This document shows positions 58,446-64,000 of a DNA stretch of 64,000 bases, one piece after another. The stretch's first letter is position 1; each line of letters begins with the position of its first letter. The translations under genes and the position numbers were made by a program. Origin of the DNA: JAUWKC01 sp035527845. GTDB taxonomy: Bacteria > Planctomycetota > Phycisphaerae > Sedimentisphaerales > Anaerobacaceae. The notes beneath the pieces were generated by a model. That model saw only the letters and a list, made by a program, of their open reading frames with translations. It was not told where the DNA came from and did no database searches. The stretch covers positions 1 through 64,000 of the forward strand of contig DATKZT010000037.1 in NCBI GenBank assembly GCA_035527845.1, given 5' to 3'.

Positions 58446-58473
58446 CCCCTCCAACCCTCTTTCGAGGGAGGGG
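58446..58473. repeat. GC-rich hairpin repeat
   Basis: CCCTC-TTTC-GAGGG with an outer CCCCT/AGGGG helix. This is a dispersed-repeat-like stem-loop following the dockerin gene, possibly its terminator, although the T-run is weak. Confidence 0.45.
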
Positions 58474-58569
58474 CTTGCTTGTTCTGAAACCAAAGAGCTT
58501 CGCCCGTGATGCCGGTTTGATCAGACGCCTCGCCAAATGCGAATTTGGCATGTCGTTCGAAGTTCGATG

Positions 58570-58598
58570 TTGAACAGGGCGGAGTGCTTTATTAGAAT
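58570..58598 (+). promoter_or_regulatory. Promoter of the second STAS gene
   Basis: TTGAAC (58570-58575) and TAGAAT (58593-58598) with 17 nt spacing, 32 nt before the start codon. Confidence 0.6.
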
Positions 58599-58630
58599 GG
58601 CGGAATATATTTTGTCCGGTGGAGATTGCT

Positions 58631-58957
58631 ATGGACGTGACAGACTCGAAAATATTCGTGCACCATACCGAAGACGAGACTATCGTAACGCTCAACGACG
58701 AGAAGATCCTGCAGCCCGAGCATATCAAGGAATTCGAGGATTCGATCATGCTGATTGTCGAGCAGGGCAGACGTCTGAATCTGGCGCTGGACTTTTGCCA
58801 CGTGAAGTTCATGTCTTCGTCGTTCCTGGGGCTTCTGATCAAGATACACAAGAGGATGTGCGAGCGGAAGGGGCGATTGCGACTGTGCAACATAAGCCCG
58901 GACATCTACAAGGTTTTCGAGATAACCCGTCTCGACAAGGTCTTCGACATATCCTGA
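58631..58957 (+). CDS. STAS-domain anti-sigma factor antagonist, second copy
   Basis: GGAG lies 6 nt before ATG 58631. The 108-residue STAS domain has the phospho-site loop VKFMSSSFLGLLI and the C-terminal CNISPDIYKVFEITRLDKVF, very close to the protein at 18776 (CNIDRKIHEVFKITRLTKIF). No kinase gene lies nearby, so it probably answers to the RsbW-like ATPase at 19286 or another one. It is monocistronic with its own promoter and terminator. Confidence 0.92.
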   Translation: MDVTDSKIFVHHTEDETIVTLNDEKILQPEHIKEFEDSIMLIVEQGRRLNLALDFCHVKFMSSSFLGLLIKIHKRMCERKGRLRLCNISPDIYKVFEITRLDKVFDIS

Positions 58958-58982
58958 CCGGCGGCAAAGAAGAGGGGGCGGG

Positions 58983-59009
58983 GGCGATTTTTCGCCTCAA
59001 AATTTTTTT
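58983..59009 (+). terminator. Terminator of the second STAS gene
   Basis: GGCGA-TTTT-TCGCC hairpin (58983-58996) followed by TCAAAATTTTTTT. The T-run begins a few bases late, so efficiency may be moderate. Confidence 0.55.
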
Positions 59010-59090
59010 AGCCGCGGGCCGATAAAATCTTTCCTTGCTGCCGACGACGGGCATAATTGGCGCTCGCAACATCATTGCGGGCCCGTTTTC

Positions 59091-59119
59091 TTGAATTGCC
59101 GCTGCGGTTATGCTAAAAT
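59091..59119 (+). promoter_or_regulatory. Promoter of the 59266 membrane-protein gene
   Basis: TTGAAT (59091-59096) and TAAAAT (59114-59119), 17 nt apart. The -35 and spacer coincide with one arm of the inverted repeat below. Confidence 0.55.
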
Positions 59120-59161
59120 GTGCATAAGATTGGAGTTTGGGGGTTATCGGCAGCGGCAATT
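59094..59161. repeat. 12-bp inverted repeat enclosing a smaller hairpin
   Basis: AATTGCCGCTGC (59094-59105) and GCAGCGGCAATT (59150-59161) are perfect inverted copies. Between them TTATGC/GCATAA form a second perfect hairpin across the -10 box. A repressor dyad or a nested cruciform is possible. The 58958-59265 gap holds the terminator, promoter and this structure. Confidence 0.55.
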
Positions 59162-59265
59162 ACCGGTTCTGACATATCGCGGTTTTTTGGGGTTTTTTAA
59201 CCGGAATAAGGGCCCGCCGAGCACAGGTATGTTGCACGTAACAAGAATCGTCGGAGGTGAAGAAG

Positions 59266-59778
59266 ATGCCCTTACTATACATGTTTTCAGACACAGATTT
59301 GGCAAAAGGAAATGTCCTTGAGCCGGAGAAGGAATCCGAGCAGGCCAAGAGCAGTCCGCCGGCGCCGTGTAAGAAAAAGGGCCGGGCGCGAGATCGATTC
59401 TTCATCTATGGGGCGACTGAGAAGACAGCCGGACGGAAATTTCGGGAATTTTGTGCCCTGCCGGCGCGCCTGATCGGAATATGCGGCATTGGCGTGCTCG
59501 GCTACCAGGGGTATCTCTGGTTCAGGCAGGGATACTGGAGGCCTCTGAAGGCGCAATGGCTGTTGGACGAAATCCTGCCGGCCGGCTTCGGTCAGTGGCT
59601 GCACAGCGGGGACTCGTGGTCCGGTATAAACAATATAGTGTCTTTTTTGCTGGATTCATCTCTTGGCCTGTCCCTGATTTTTGCCGGCCTGGTTTTGAGT
59701 TTTCTGATATCGAAGTTTCTGGATTTATTCTTGAGGCGCGGAGGGACGGAACATATAGCGAACTGGCGTGGGCGTTGA
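59266..59778 (+). CDS. Membrane protein of unknown function
   Basis: ATG 59266 has GGAGGTG seven bases upstream. The 170-residue product has a polar N-terminus rich in Glu, Lys and Pro, then two membrane helices (about residues 65-82 and 133-155) separated by an aromatic loop (SYQGYLWFRQGYW-like) of about 50 residues, and a basic C-terminus. No known domain is recognised. The leader contains an unusual nested inverted repeat at its promoter. Confidence 0.65.
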   Translation: MPLLYMFSDTDLAKGNVLEPEKESEQAKSSPPAPCKKKGRARDRFFIYGATEKTAGRKFREFCALPARLIGICGIGVLGYQGYLWFRQGYWRPLKAQWLLDEILPAGFGQWLHSGDSWSGINNIVSFLLDSSLGLSLIFAGLVLSFLISKFLDLFLRRGGTEHIANWRGR

Positions 59779-59966
59779 AGCAGCCGAAGCAGGGCGGCTG
59801 GCCGATGTCGATCTCAACGGGGCATCTCGCTTGTTTTTTTTCCTTCATCCAAAAAGTTAGGCGAGCGGGTCCGATAATCACCGGGCCGAGAGGGACCGGG
59901 CGACCGAGAGACTCAAACCGGTGGTAATCCGCTGCTGTCCGATGCAAAACATCCGACAGTTTATTC

Positions 59967-59994
59967 TTGGCATTTTGCAGACATCTCTTATAAT
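59967..59994 (+). promoter_or_regulatory. Promoter of the small lipoprotein gene
   Basis: TTGGCA (59967-59972) and perfect TATAAT (59989-59994) with 16 nt spacing, 40 nt before the ATG. An almost perfect hairpin (TGTCCGATG / CATCCGACA) lies just upstream at 59936-59958. Confidence 0.7.
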
Positions 59995-60033
59995 TTAATT
60001 GTTATCACCGATTTTTCTTGGGAGACGGAGACT

Positions 60034-60216
60034 ATGAGAAAACTGTTGCTTGCTGTTGCATTGATGTTTGTTCTGGCCGTTGCCGGGTGCGAGGCTCTGA
60101 CAATGACGCCTGACGGATGGCTTGATCCGCGCAGGTGGGAGCAGAAGGATCTGGCCAAAGCCGGAATGAGCTACTCCGAGGCGACGGACCAGCCACAGTC
60201 CGGCGCACAGTTCTGA
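60034..60216 (+). CDS. Small lipoprotein
   Basis: The 60-residue product is a lipoprotein precursor with signal LLLAVALMFVLAVAGC (lipobox VAGC, Cys about residue 19) and a mature peptide of about 42 residues rich in Asp, Trp and Gln (TMTPDGWLDPRRWEQ). GGAG precedes the ATG. It has its own promoter and terminator, which supports its being real despite its size. The function is unknown. Confidence 0.75.
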   Translation: MRKLLLAVALMFVLAVAGCEALTMTPDGWLDPRRWEQKDLAKAGMSYSEATDQPQSGAQF

Positions 60217-60245
60217 CGGTGCGCAGGCCGTCCACTCTTTTTTTT
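60215..60245 (+). terminator. Terminator of the small lipoprotein gene
   Basis: GACGG (overlapping the stop codon) pairs with CCGTC across an 8-nt loop, and a run of T residues follows from 60236. Confidence 0.6.
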
Positions 60246-60500
60246 GATTCTCAGGTTTTGCTGCGCTGCTGGTCAGACAAGGACTCCCCCTAAACCCCAA
60301 TAACATTCCATCGCTTTGTCCGTAGACGCTCTTGTAAGCACTGACTTTGGGCGGGCTGCGGGTGACGCCCTGCCGGCGGCGGGCGGCAGATGCAGGCTGC
60401 CGCTCACTCGGCCGACTATTTGTTCGACGGCGGAAAGATTCTGTTTCTTTCAAGTCCGCTGTCAGGTAAGCTATCTGCAAAGTTCAAGGAGGCCCGTGCT

Positions 60501-61031
60501 ATGAAAGTGCAAATCGGCAAGTCGGCTCTGGAGCTTGTGGAAGGCGACATAACGGAGATGGAAACGGACGCGATTGTGAATGCGGCCAATTCACGGCTTA
60601 TTCTCGGCGGCGGTGTGGCCGGCGCCATCAGAAAGAAGGGCGGCCCCCAAATCCAGCAGGAGTGTAACAAAATCGGAGGCACCTTTGTCGGCGGCGCCGT
60701 GATTACGACGGGCGGCAGCTTGAAAGCGAGGCATGTAATTCACGCCGTCGGCCCTCAAATGGGCGAGGGAGACGAAGACGAAAAGCTCAAAAACGCAACC
60801 CTGAATTCGCTGAAGGTCGCCGACGAAAACAATCTCAAGAGCATTTCTTTTCCGGCCATCAGCACGGGTATTTTCGGTTTTCCGATGCAAAGATGCGCCG
60901 AAATAATGCTCAGTACAACTATCAGCTATCTTGGGGGGCGAACCGGCCTGGAGAAAGTGCTGTTCTGTCTGTTCGGTCGGGAGGCCTATGAGGTCTTTGC
61001 AAATCAACTCAGCCGGGAAATAGAAAAATGA
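60501..61031 (+). CDS. Macro-domain (ADP-ribose-binding) protein
   Basis: ATG 60501 has AAGGAGG eight bases upstream. The 176-residue product is a complete macro domain: GDITEMETDAIVNAANSRLI with the ADP-ribose Asp and Asn, GGGVAGAIRKKGG as the phosphate loop, and GIFGFP. Such proteins bind or hydrolyse ADP-ribose derivatives (deacetylate O-acetyl-ADP-ribose, remove ADP-ribose from Asp/Glu). The stop codon overlaps the start of the alcohol dehydrogenase gene (ATGA), so both are made from one transcript in fixed ratio. Confidence 0.93.
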   Translation: MKVQIGKSALELVEGDITEMETDAIVNAANSRLILGGGVAGAIRKKGGPQIQQECNKIGGTFVGGAVITTGGSLKARHVIHAVGPQMGEGDEDEKLKNATLNSLKVADENNLKSISFPAISTGIFGFPMQRCAEIMLSTTISYLGGRTGLEKVLFCLFGREAYEVFANQLSREIEK

Positions 61032-62041
61032 AAGCGATGATCCTGAGCAGATCGGCTCCCATTGAAGAAAGGCCGTTGGCGCCGGCTGACCTGCCGGTCC
61101 CTGTACCGGCTGATAATGAAATCCTGGTCCGAACATCGGTCTGCGGCGCCTGCCATACCGACCTCGACGAGGCTGAAGGCCGACTGGTCCCCACCAAGTC
61201 TCCGATTGTGCCGGGGCATCAGGTGGTGGGCACGGTTGCAGATAAAGGCCGAGCAGTGACCAAATTCAAAACCGGCGACAGGGTGGGGGTAACCTGGCTG
61301 TACTCCACTTGCGGCAGATGCGATTTCTGCCTGTCAGGCGCCGAGAACCTTTGTGGGCAGGCCAAGTGGACGGGAAAAGACGCTGACGGGGGCTACGCGG
61401 AATACATGGTCATCCGGCAGGATTTCGCCTACGAAGTGCCGGAGAGGTTCTCCGACGCCCAGGCTGCGCCTCTGTTGTGCGCCGGCGTCATCGGATACCG
61501 CACGTTAAGGCTGGCACAAATCACTGACGGACAGACTGTGGGCCTCTACGGTTTCGGTGCCTCGGCCCATATCGTAATTCAGATAATCAAATATAAGTTC
61601 CCGAACTGTCGTGTTTTTGTCTTTACCAAGACGGCCGAGCACGCCGAACACGCCAGGAGTCTTGGCGCCACGTGGACCGGCCGTTCCGGCGACCAGCCGC
61701 CCGAGAGGCTCGACCGCGCGATGGATTTCACGCCTGTTGGTGAATGTGTGCGCGACGCCCTTGGTGTTCTGGAGAGGGGGGGGCGATTGGTCATCAATGC
61801 TATCCGCAAGGAGACACCTGTGCCGCCGCTTGATTACGCACAATTTCTCTGGCTTGAAAGAGAGATAAAGAGCGTCGCCAACGTGACGGCGCAGGACGCC
61901 GAAGAGTTTCTGCCGCTGGCTGCGGAAATTCCGATAGTCCCCACCATCGAGGAATTTGCTCTGGAGCAGGCCAACGAGGTTTTGCTTTCGATGAAACGGT
62001 CTGAGCTTCGTGCGGCCGCAGTGTTAGTGATCGCCGAATAG
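61028..62041 (+). CDS. Zinc-dependent alcohol dehydrogenase family protein
   Basis: The 337-residue product has the catalytic zinc ligands in VCGACHTD (about Cys 38) and PGHQVVG (about His 60), four structural-zinc cysteines in CGRCDFCLSGAENLC (about 97-111), and a Rossmann NAD site (GLYGFGASAH). This is the medium-chain MDR alcohol dehydrogenase group. It overlaps the macro-domain gene by 4 nt. NAD(P)H enzymes and ADP-ribose readers share a cofactor family, so a link through NAD turnover or damage is a reasonable thought but unproven. Confidence 0.93.
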   Translation: MKAMILSRSAPIEERPLAPADLPVPVPADNEILVRTSVCGACHTDLDEAEGRLVPTKSPIVPGHQVVGTVADKGRAVTKFKTGDRVGVTWLYSTCGRCDFCLSGAENLCGQAKWTGKDADGGYAEYMVIRQDFAYEVPERFSDAQAAPLLCAGVIGYRTLRLAQITDGQTVGLYGFGASAHIVIQIIKYKFPNCRVFVFTKTAEHAEHARSLGATWTGRSGDQPPERLDRAMDFTPVGECVRDALGVLERGGRLVINAIRKETPVPPLDYAQFLWLEREIKSVANVTAQDAEEFLPLAAEIPIVPTIEEFALEQANEVLLSMKRSELRAAAVLVIAE

Positions 62042-62054
62042 TGCGGTCCCGATT

Positions 62055-62426
62055 CTACCTGGACTCGGCCTGGCCGGCCTTGCGAATTGCGGCACGTCGG
62101 CGCCGACACGAATTGGTGGCTTTGTCGGCGCATTCCTTGCACCAGACCGCCAATCCGTCCTTGTGTTTGCGCTTCTTGTAGAACTGGCTCTCCGGCTTCC
62201 ACCGCCTGCACCGGCGGCAACGCTTCTCCGGCACACCATTAGCCAGGCGATGCCGCTCTTCATACCTGAAGTATTTCTTCAGCCGGCGCCCGTCCCTATT
62301 ATACCGCTGCCGCGCATATTCACTCTCACACTTCCTGCACCAATAGCTCAGCCCGTCCTTATATCTGCTTCTTTTGTAGAATTCGCCTTCTTCTTTCCAT
62401 TCGTTACATCGACTGCACTGTTTCAT
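62055..62426 (-). CDS. Tandem treble-clef zinc-ribbon protein
   Basis: AAAGGGGG lies 6 nt before the ATG. The 123-residue product contains two copies of the same zinc module: MKQCSRCNEWKEEGEFYK with YWCRKCESEYA (1-38) and KRCRRCRRWKPESQFYKKRK with VWCKECADKA (about 68-105), each CxxC...CxxC. The rest is very Lys/Arg-rich, pointing to nucleic-acid binding. The modules resemble the zinc parts of recombination endonuclease VII-like HNH proteins, but the HNH catalytic residues are missing. It is a stand-alone gene. Confidence 0.75.
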   Translation of the reverse strand: MKQCSRCNEWKEEGEFYKRSRYKDGLSYWCRKCESEYARQRYNRDGRRLKKYFRYEERHRLANGVPEKRCRRCRRWKPESQFYKKRKHKDGLAVWCKECADKATNSCRRRRAAIRKAGQAESR

Positions 62427-62482
62427 TTTTTACCCCCTTTAGTCGATACCTTACTTCCATTTCGGGTCTTCTGACCGACATT

Positions 62483-62511
62483 AGTGTACAGGCCGTGCAA
62501 GAAAATTGCAA
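62483..62511 (-). promoter_or_regulatory. Candidate promoter of the zinc-ribbon gene
   Basis: On the minus strand TTGCAA (62506-62511) and TACACT (62483-62488) with 17 nt spacing, 57 nt before the gene. Confidence 0.5.
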
Positions 62512-62571
62512 AATATTTTGCTGTATTTTTCTCTTGCCCTGCATTTTTTCCGGAAAATTCCCAAAAAAGGG

Positions 62572-62675
62572 TATCAACACACCGGGGGCCGGTTTCGCCA
62601 TTATTATGTGCGGCAAAGCAGGCGCCTATATGGGCGTCTTGCGGCAAAAATGCCGCTTTTCGCGGCTGTGTGATA
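62572..62675 (+). promoter_or_regulatory. Candidate structured RNA leader upstream of the collar-domain gene
   Basis: TATCA-A-CACA (62572-62581) pairs with TGTGTGATA (62667-62675) with one bulged A, closing a 100-nt domain. Inside it GCGGCA-AAAA-TGCCGC (62641-62656) is a perfect hairpin followed by TTTT, and a CCGGGGGCCGG helix and a GGCGCC/GGGCGTC pairing are also possible. The layout is that of a multi-stem leader or riboswitch, but I cannot match it to a known class. It begins about 120 nt before the gene. Confidence 0.4.
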
Positions 62676-62792
62676 GTCGGAGGCTGACGAAAATGCAGTT
62701 CTGCCATGCCCGTTCCGGCAAGTTTCCCGACGCAATACCGGTGCGCAAAGGGCGCGGCGAAAAATATCAACAATTTTTGAAAGGGCAGAAAA

Positions 62793-63794
62793 ATGAGAAC
62801 GAGAAGGATTCTGACAATCTTGGTTTTGGGTCTGGGCCTGATGGTCTGGTCGGCAGAGGTTATGGCACAAGAGCCGATAACCACAGCCTTTACCTATCAG
62901 GGCTTCCTCATGGACCAAATGACACCGGCCCAGAGGCAATACGACTTTGAGTTCAGGCTGTTCGATGATTACAACGACATTGACGGAAACCTTGGCCAAC
63001 AGGTCGGCCAGGTTATCTCGGCAGGTGATCTAAACGTGGTTGACGGTCACTTTACTTTGGCATTAGACTTTGGCAGAGATGTTTTCACCGGCCAACGACG
63101 CTGGCTGCAAACGGCCATACGCAGAAGCGGCACTGGCAATCCCTTTACTGCTCTGACTCCTCCGCTTGAAGTTACGCTTACGCCTTACGCTCTTTATGCT
63201 CTGTATGCAGAGGACGCGAATAACGCCAACGAAGCTAACACGCTCGACGGTTTCCACGCGGACAACCTGCCTTATATCGACGGCGGCGGCACAGCGAATC
63301 GCATCCCTTTATTCACCGACGCCAATACTCTTGCCGACGGCACCGAGGGCCAGGGGCGAGTTTTGACGTCGGATGCCGCCGGGGTCGCGACCTGGCAGCC
63401 GCTTCCCGCTTCGGGCGTAGGCCGAGGGATGATTTTGATGTGGTCGGGCGCTACGAATGAGATTCCATCCGGCTGGGCCTTGTGTGACGGACAGGTTCAT
63501 GATGGCACGCTCACGCCTGATTTAAGGGATAGATTCATTGTCGGCGCCGGCGGCACCTATGATGTGAATGAGACAGGCGGCGAAGCCCTCCATACGTTGA
63601 CAATAGCAGAGATGCCTTCGCATAGCCACCCGGGGTTGGCGACCGAAAAACGCGTTGGGGACGCGGACGCACACGATTACGACATGTTCAAGTGTCAACC
63701 AGCCGGAGCAAGCGGGGCCGCAGGGGGCGATCAGCCTCATGAGAACAGGCCGCCGTACTATGCGTTAGCGTATGTCATGAAAACGGGAAATTAA
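62793..63794 (+). CDS. Exported phage-tail-collar-like protein
   Basis: AAAGGG precedes the ATG. The 333-residue product has a signal peptide (ILTILVLGLGLMVWSAEVMA), a region with repeated Tyr/Asp/Asn text (RQYDFEFRLFDDYNDIDGNL), and a C-terminal collar-like domain. The last part reads GMILMWSGATNEIPSGWALC, then PDLRDRFIVGAG and a final PYYALAYVMKTGN, the classic end of phage tail-fibre collar domains. No phage genes lie nearby and it is secreted, so it is a domesticated or surface use of the fold. A similar exported gene begins right after it. Confidence 0.85.
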   Translation: MRTRRILTILVLGLGLMVWSAEVMAQEPITTAFTYQGFLMDQMTPAQRQYDFEFRLFDDYNDIDGNLGQQVGQVISAGDLNVVDGHFTLALDFGRDVFTGQRRWLQTAIRRSGTGNPFTALTPPLEVTLTPYALYALYAEDANNANEANTLDGFHADNLPYIDGGGTANRIPLFTDANTLADGTEGQGRVLTSDAAGVATWQPLPASGVGRGMILMWSGATNEIPSGWALCDGQVHDGTLTPDLRDRFIVGAGGTYDVNETGGEALHTLTIAEMPSHSHPGLATEKRVGDADAHDYDMFKCQPAGASGAAGGDQPHENRPPYYALAYVMKTGN

Positions 63795-63864
63795 CAAGCT
63801 AAAGACGTCTTTGACAAATGCACAATAAGCTGCGAGTTTGAGGCTCTTGTGAAGGAGATGTGCG

Positions 63865-64000
63865 ATGAAAGCGAGTAATTTTAGCGGCTTTATTAGAAGA
63901 GGCATTATTGCTTTGCCGGTGGTGTGTCTGGCAGCAGCCCTGTTGGCATGGGGCCAGAACGGAGATGATTATGAATTAGGGCGCAGCGCGGTAGGCGGCG
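63865..64000 (+). CDS. Exported protein, 5' end only (runs off the right edge)
   Basis: ATG 63865 has AAGGAG 7 nt upstream and opens MKASNFSGFIRRGIIALPVV followed by a hydrophobic stretch ending LLAWGQN, a clear signal peptide, before the window ends after 45 codons. It lies 70 nt downstream of the collar-domain gene. A 12-bp perfect palindrome AAAGACGTCTTT (63801-63812) lies in the gap. The function cannot be judged from the fragment. Confidence 0.7.
   Translation, partial: MKASNFSGFIRRGIIALPVVCLAAALLAWGQNGDDYELGRSAVGG

Noticed and set aside
62572..62675. Cyclic-di-GMP (GEMM) or cobalamin riboswitch
   Set aside because: The GEMM tetraloop-receptor and GACGCAAAGCC core, and the cobalamin box, are absent.
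62793..63794. Part of a prophage
   Set aside because: The protein has a signal peptide and no capsid, portal, terminase or integrase genes lie nearby.

Overview
The window reads as a chromosomal stretch from a Gram-negative, probably anaerobic planctomycete of the Phycisphaerae/Sedimentisphaerales type. I infer this from recalled family knowledge, not a search. The pointers are a Kdo transferase (outer membrane), many signal-peptide and lipobox proteins, dockerin-like C-termini, a Tat-exported Gfo/Idh/MocA oxidoreductase beside a DUF6807-GH106 fusion, a gene of the ANRRNAQ-STGPRT-GKA family followed by CAAACCCAA-rich repeats, and numerous short dispersed repeats. There is one tRNA gene (Arg, anticodon CCG) and no rRNA, CRISPR array, complete insertion sequence or prophage.

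Layout. 0-5 kb: an AT-richer anchored exported protein, a HAD phosphatase, the Mg2+ channel MgtE and an exported hypothetical. 4.8-7.3 kb: a SAP-domain small protein, a cold-shock gene with a structured leader and clean terminator, a flavodoxin-type reductase, then the STGPRT gene with its repeat tract. 7.3-11.1 kb: small membrane proteins of unknown function and two adjacent MITE-like elements. 11.2-14.3 kb: a DUF3568 lipoprotein and, on the minus strand, a module of zf-TFIIB protein, a 27-residue membrane peptide, LemA and a zinc-ribbon-tailed HtpX-like protease, all behind one good promoter. 14.8-18.4 kb: amidohydrolase, sodium symporter, and an Rrf2-MazG pair. 18.7-21.2 kb: a partner-switching set (STAS protein, RsbW-like ATPase) with a peptidoglycan amidase lipoprotein and a GAF-like protein.

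21.4-25.3 kb is the most unusual part: an exported C39-like/DUF1573-like protein broken by an in-frame TGA, a 13-cysteine secreted peptide with a leader-like motif, and a C-terminally anchored exported protein related to the first gene of the window. 25.4-30.3 kb is a GldA/GldF/GldG plus DUF4340 ABC system. 30.4-36.8 kb holds a GH10-like protein lacking the usual acid/base residue, a ComEA-like protein, a planctomycete-type hypothetical with its LolA-like lipoprotein partner, homocysteine methyltransferase and two exported proteins. 37-40 kb (minus strand) is a site-2 protease followed by Kdo transferase, the latter carrying an in-frame dispersed repeat. 40-45 kb is the oxidoreductase/GH106 pair; 45.2-47.4 kb a tandem gene duplication; 47.6-53.1 kb a giant thioredoxin-subtilisin-dockerin protein. 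53.2-64 kb holds the tRNA, small exported families, a second STAS protein, a macro-domain/alcohol-dehydrogenase overlap, tandem zinc ribbons and exported collar-domain proteins.

Most promoters listed are sigma70-like -35/-10 pairs with 15-18 nt spacing read by eye. All function assignments rest on motifs I can see plus remembered family features; none was verified by search.
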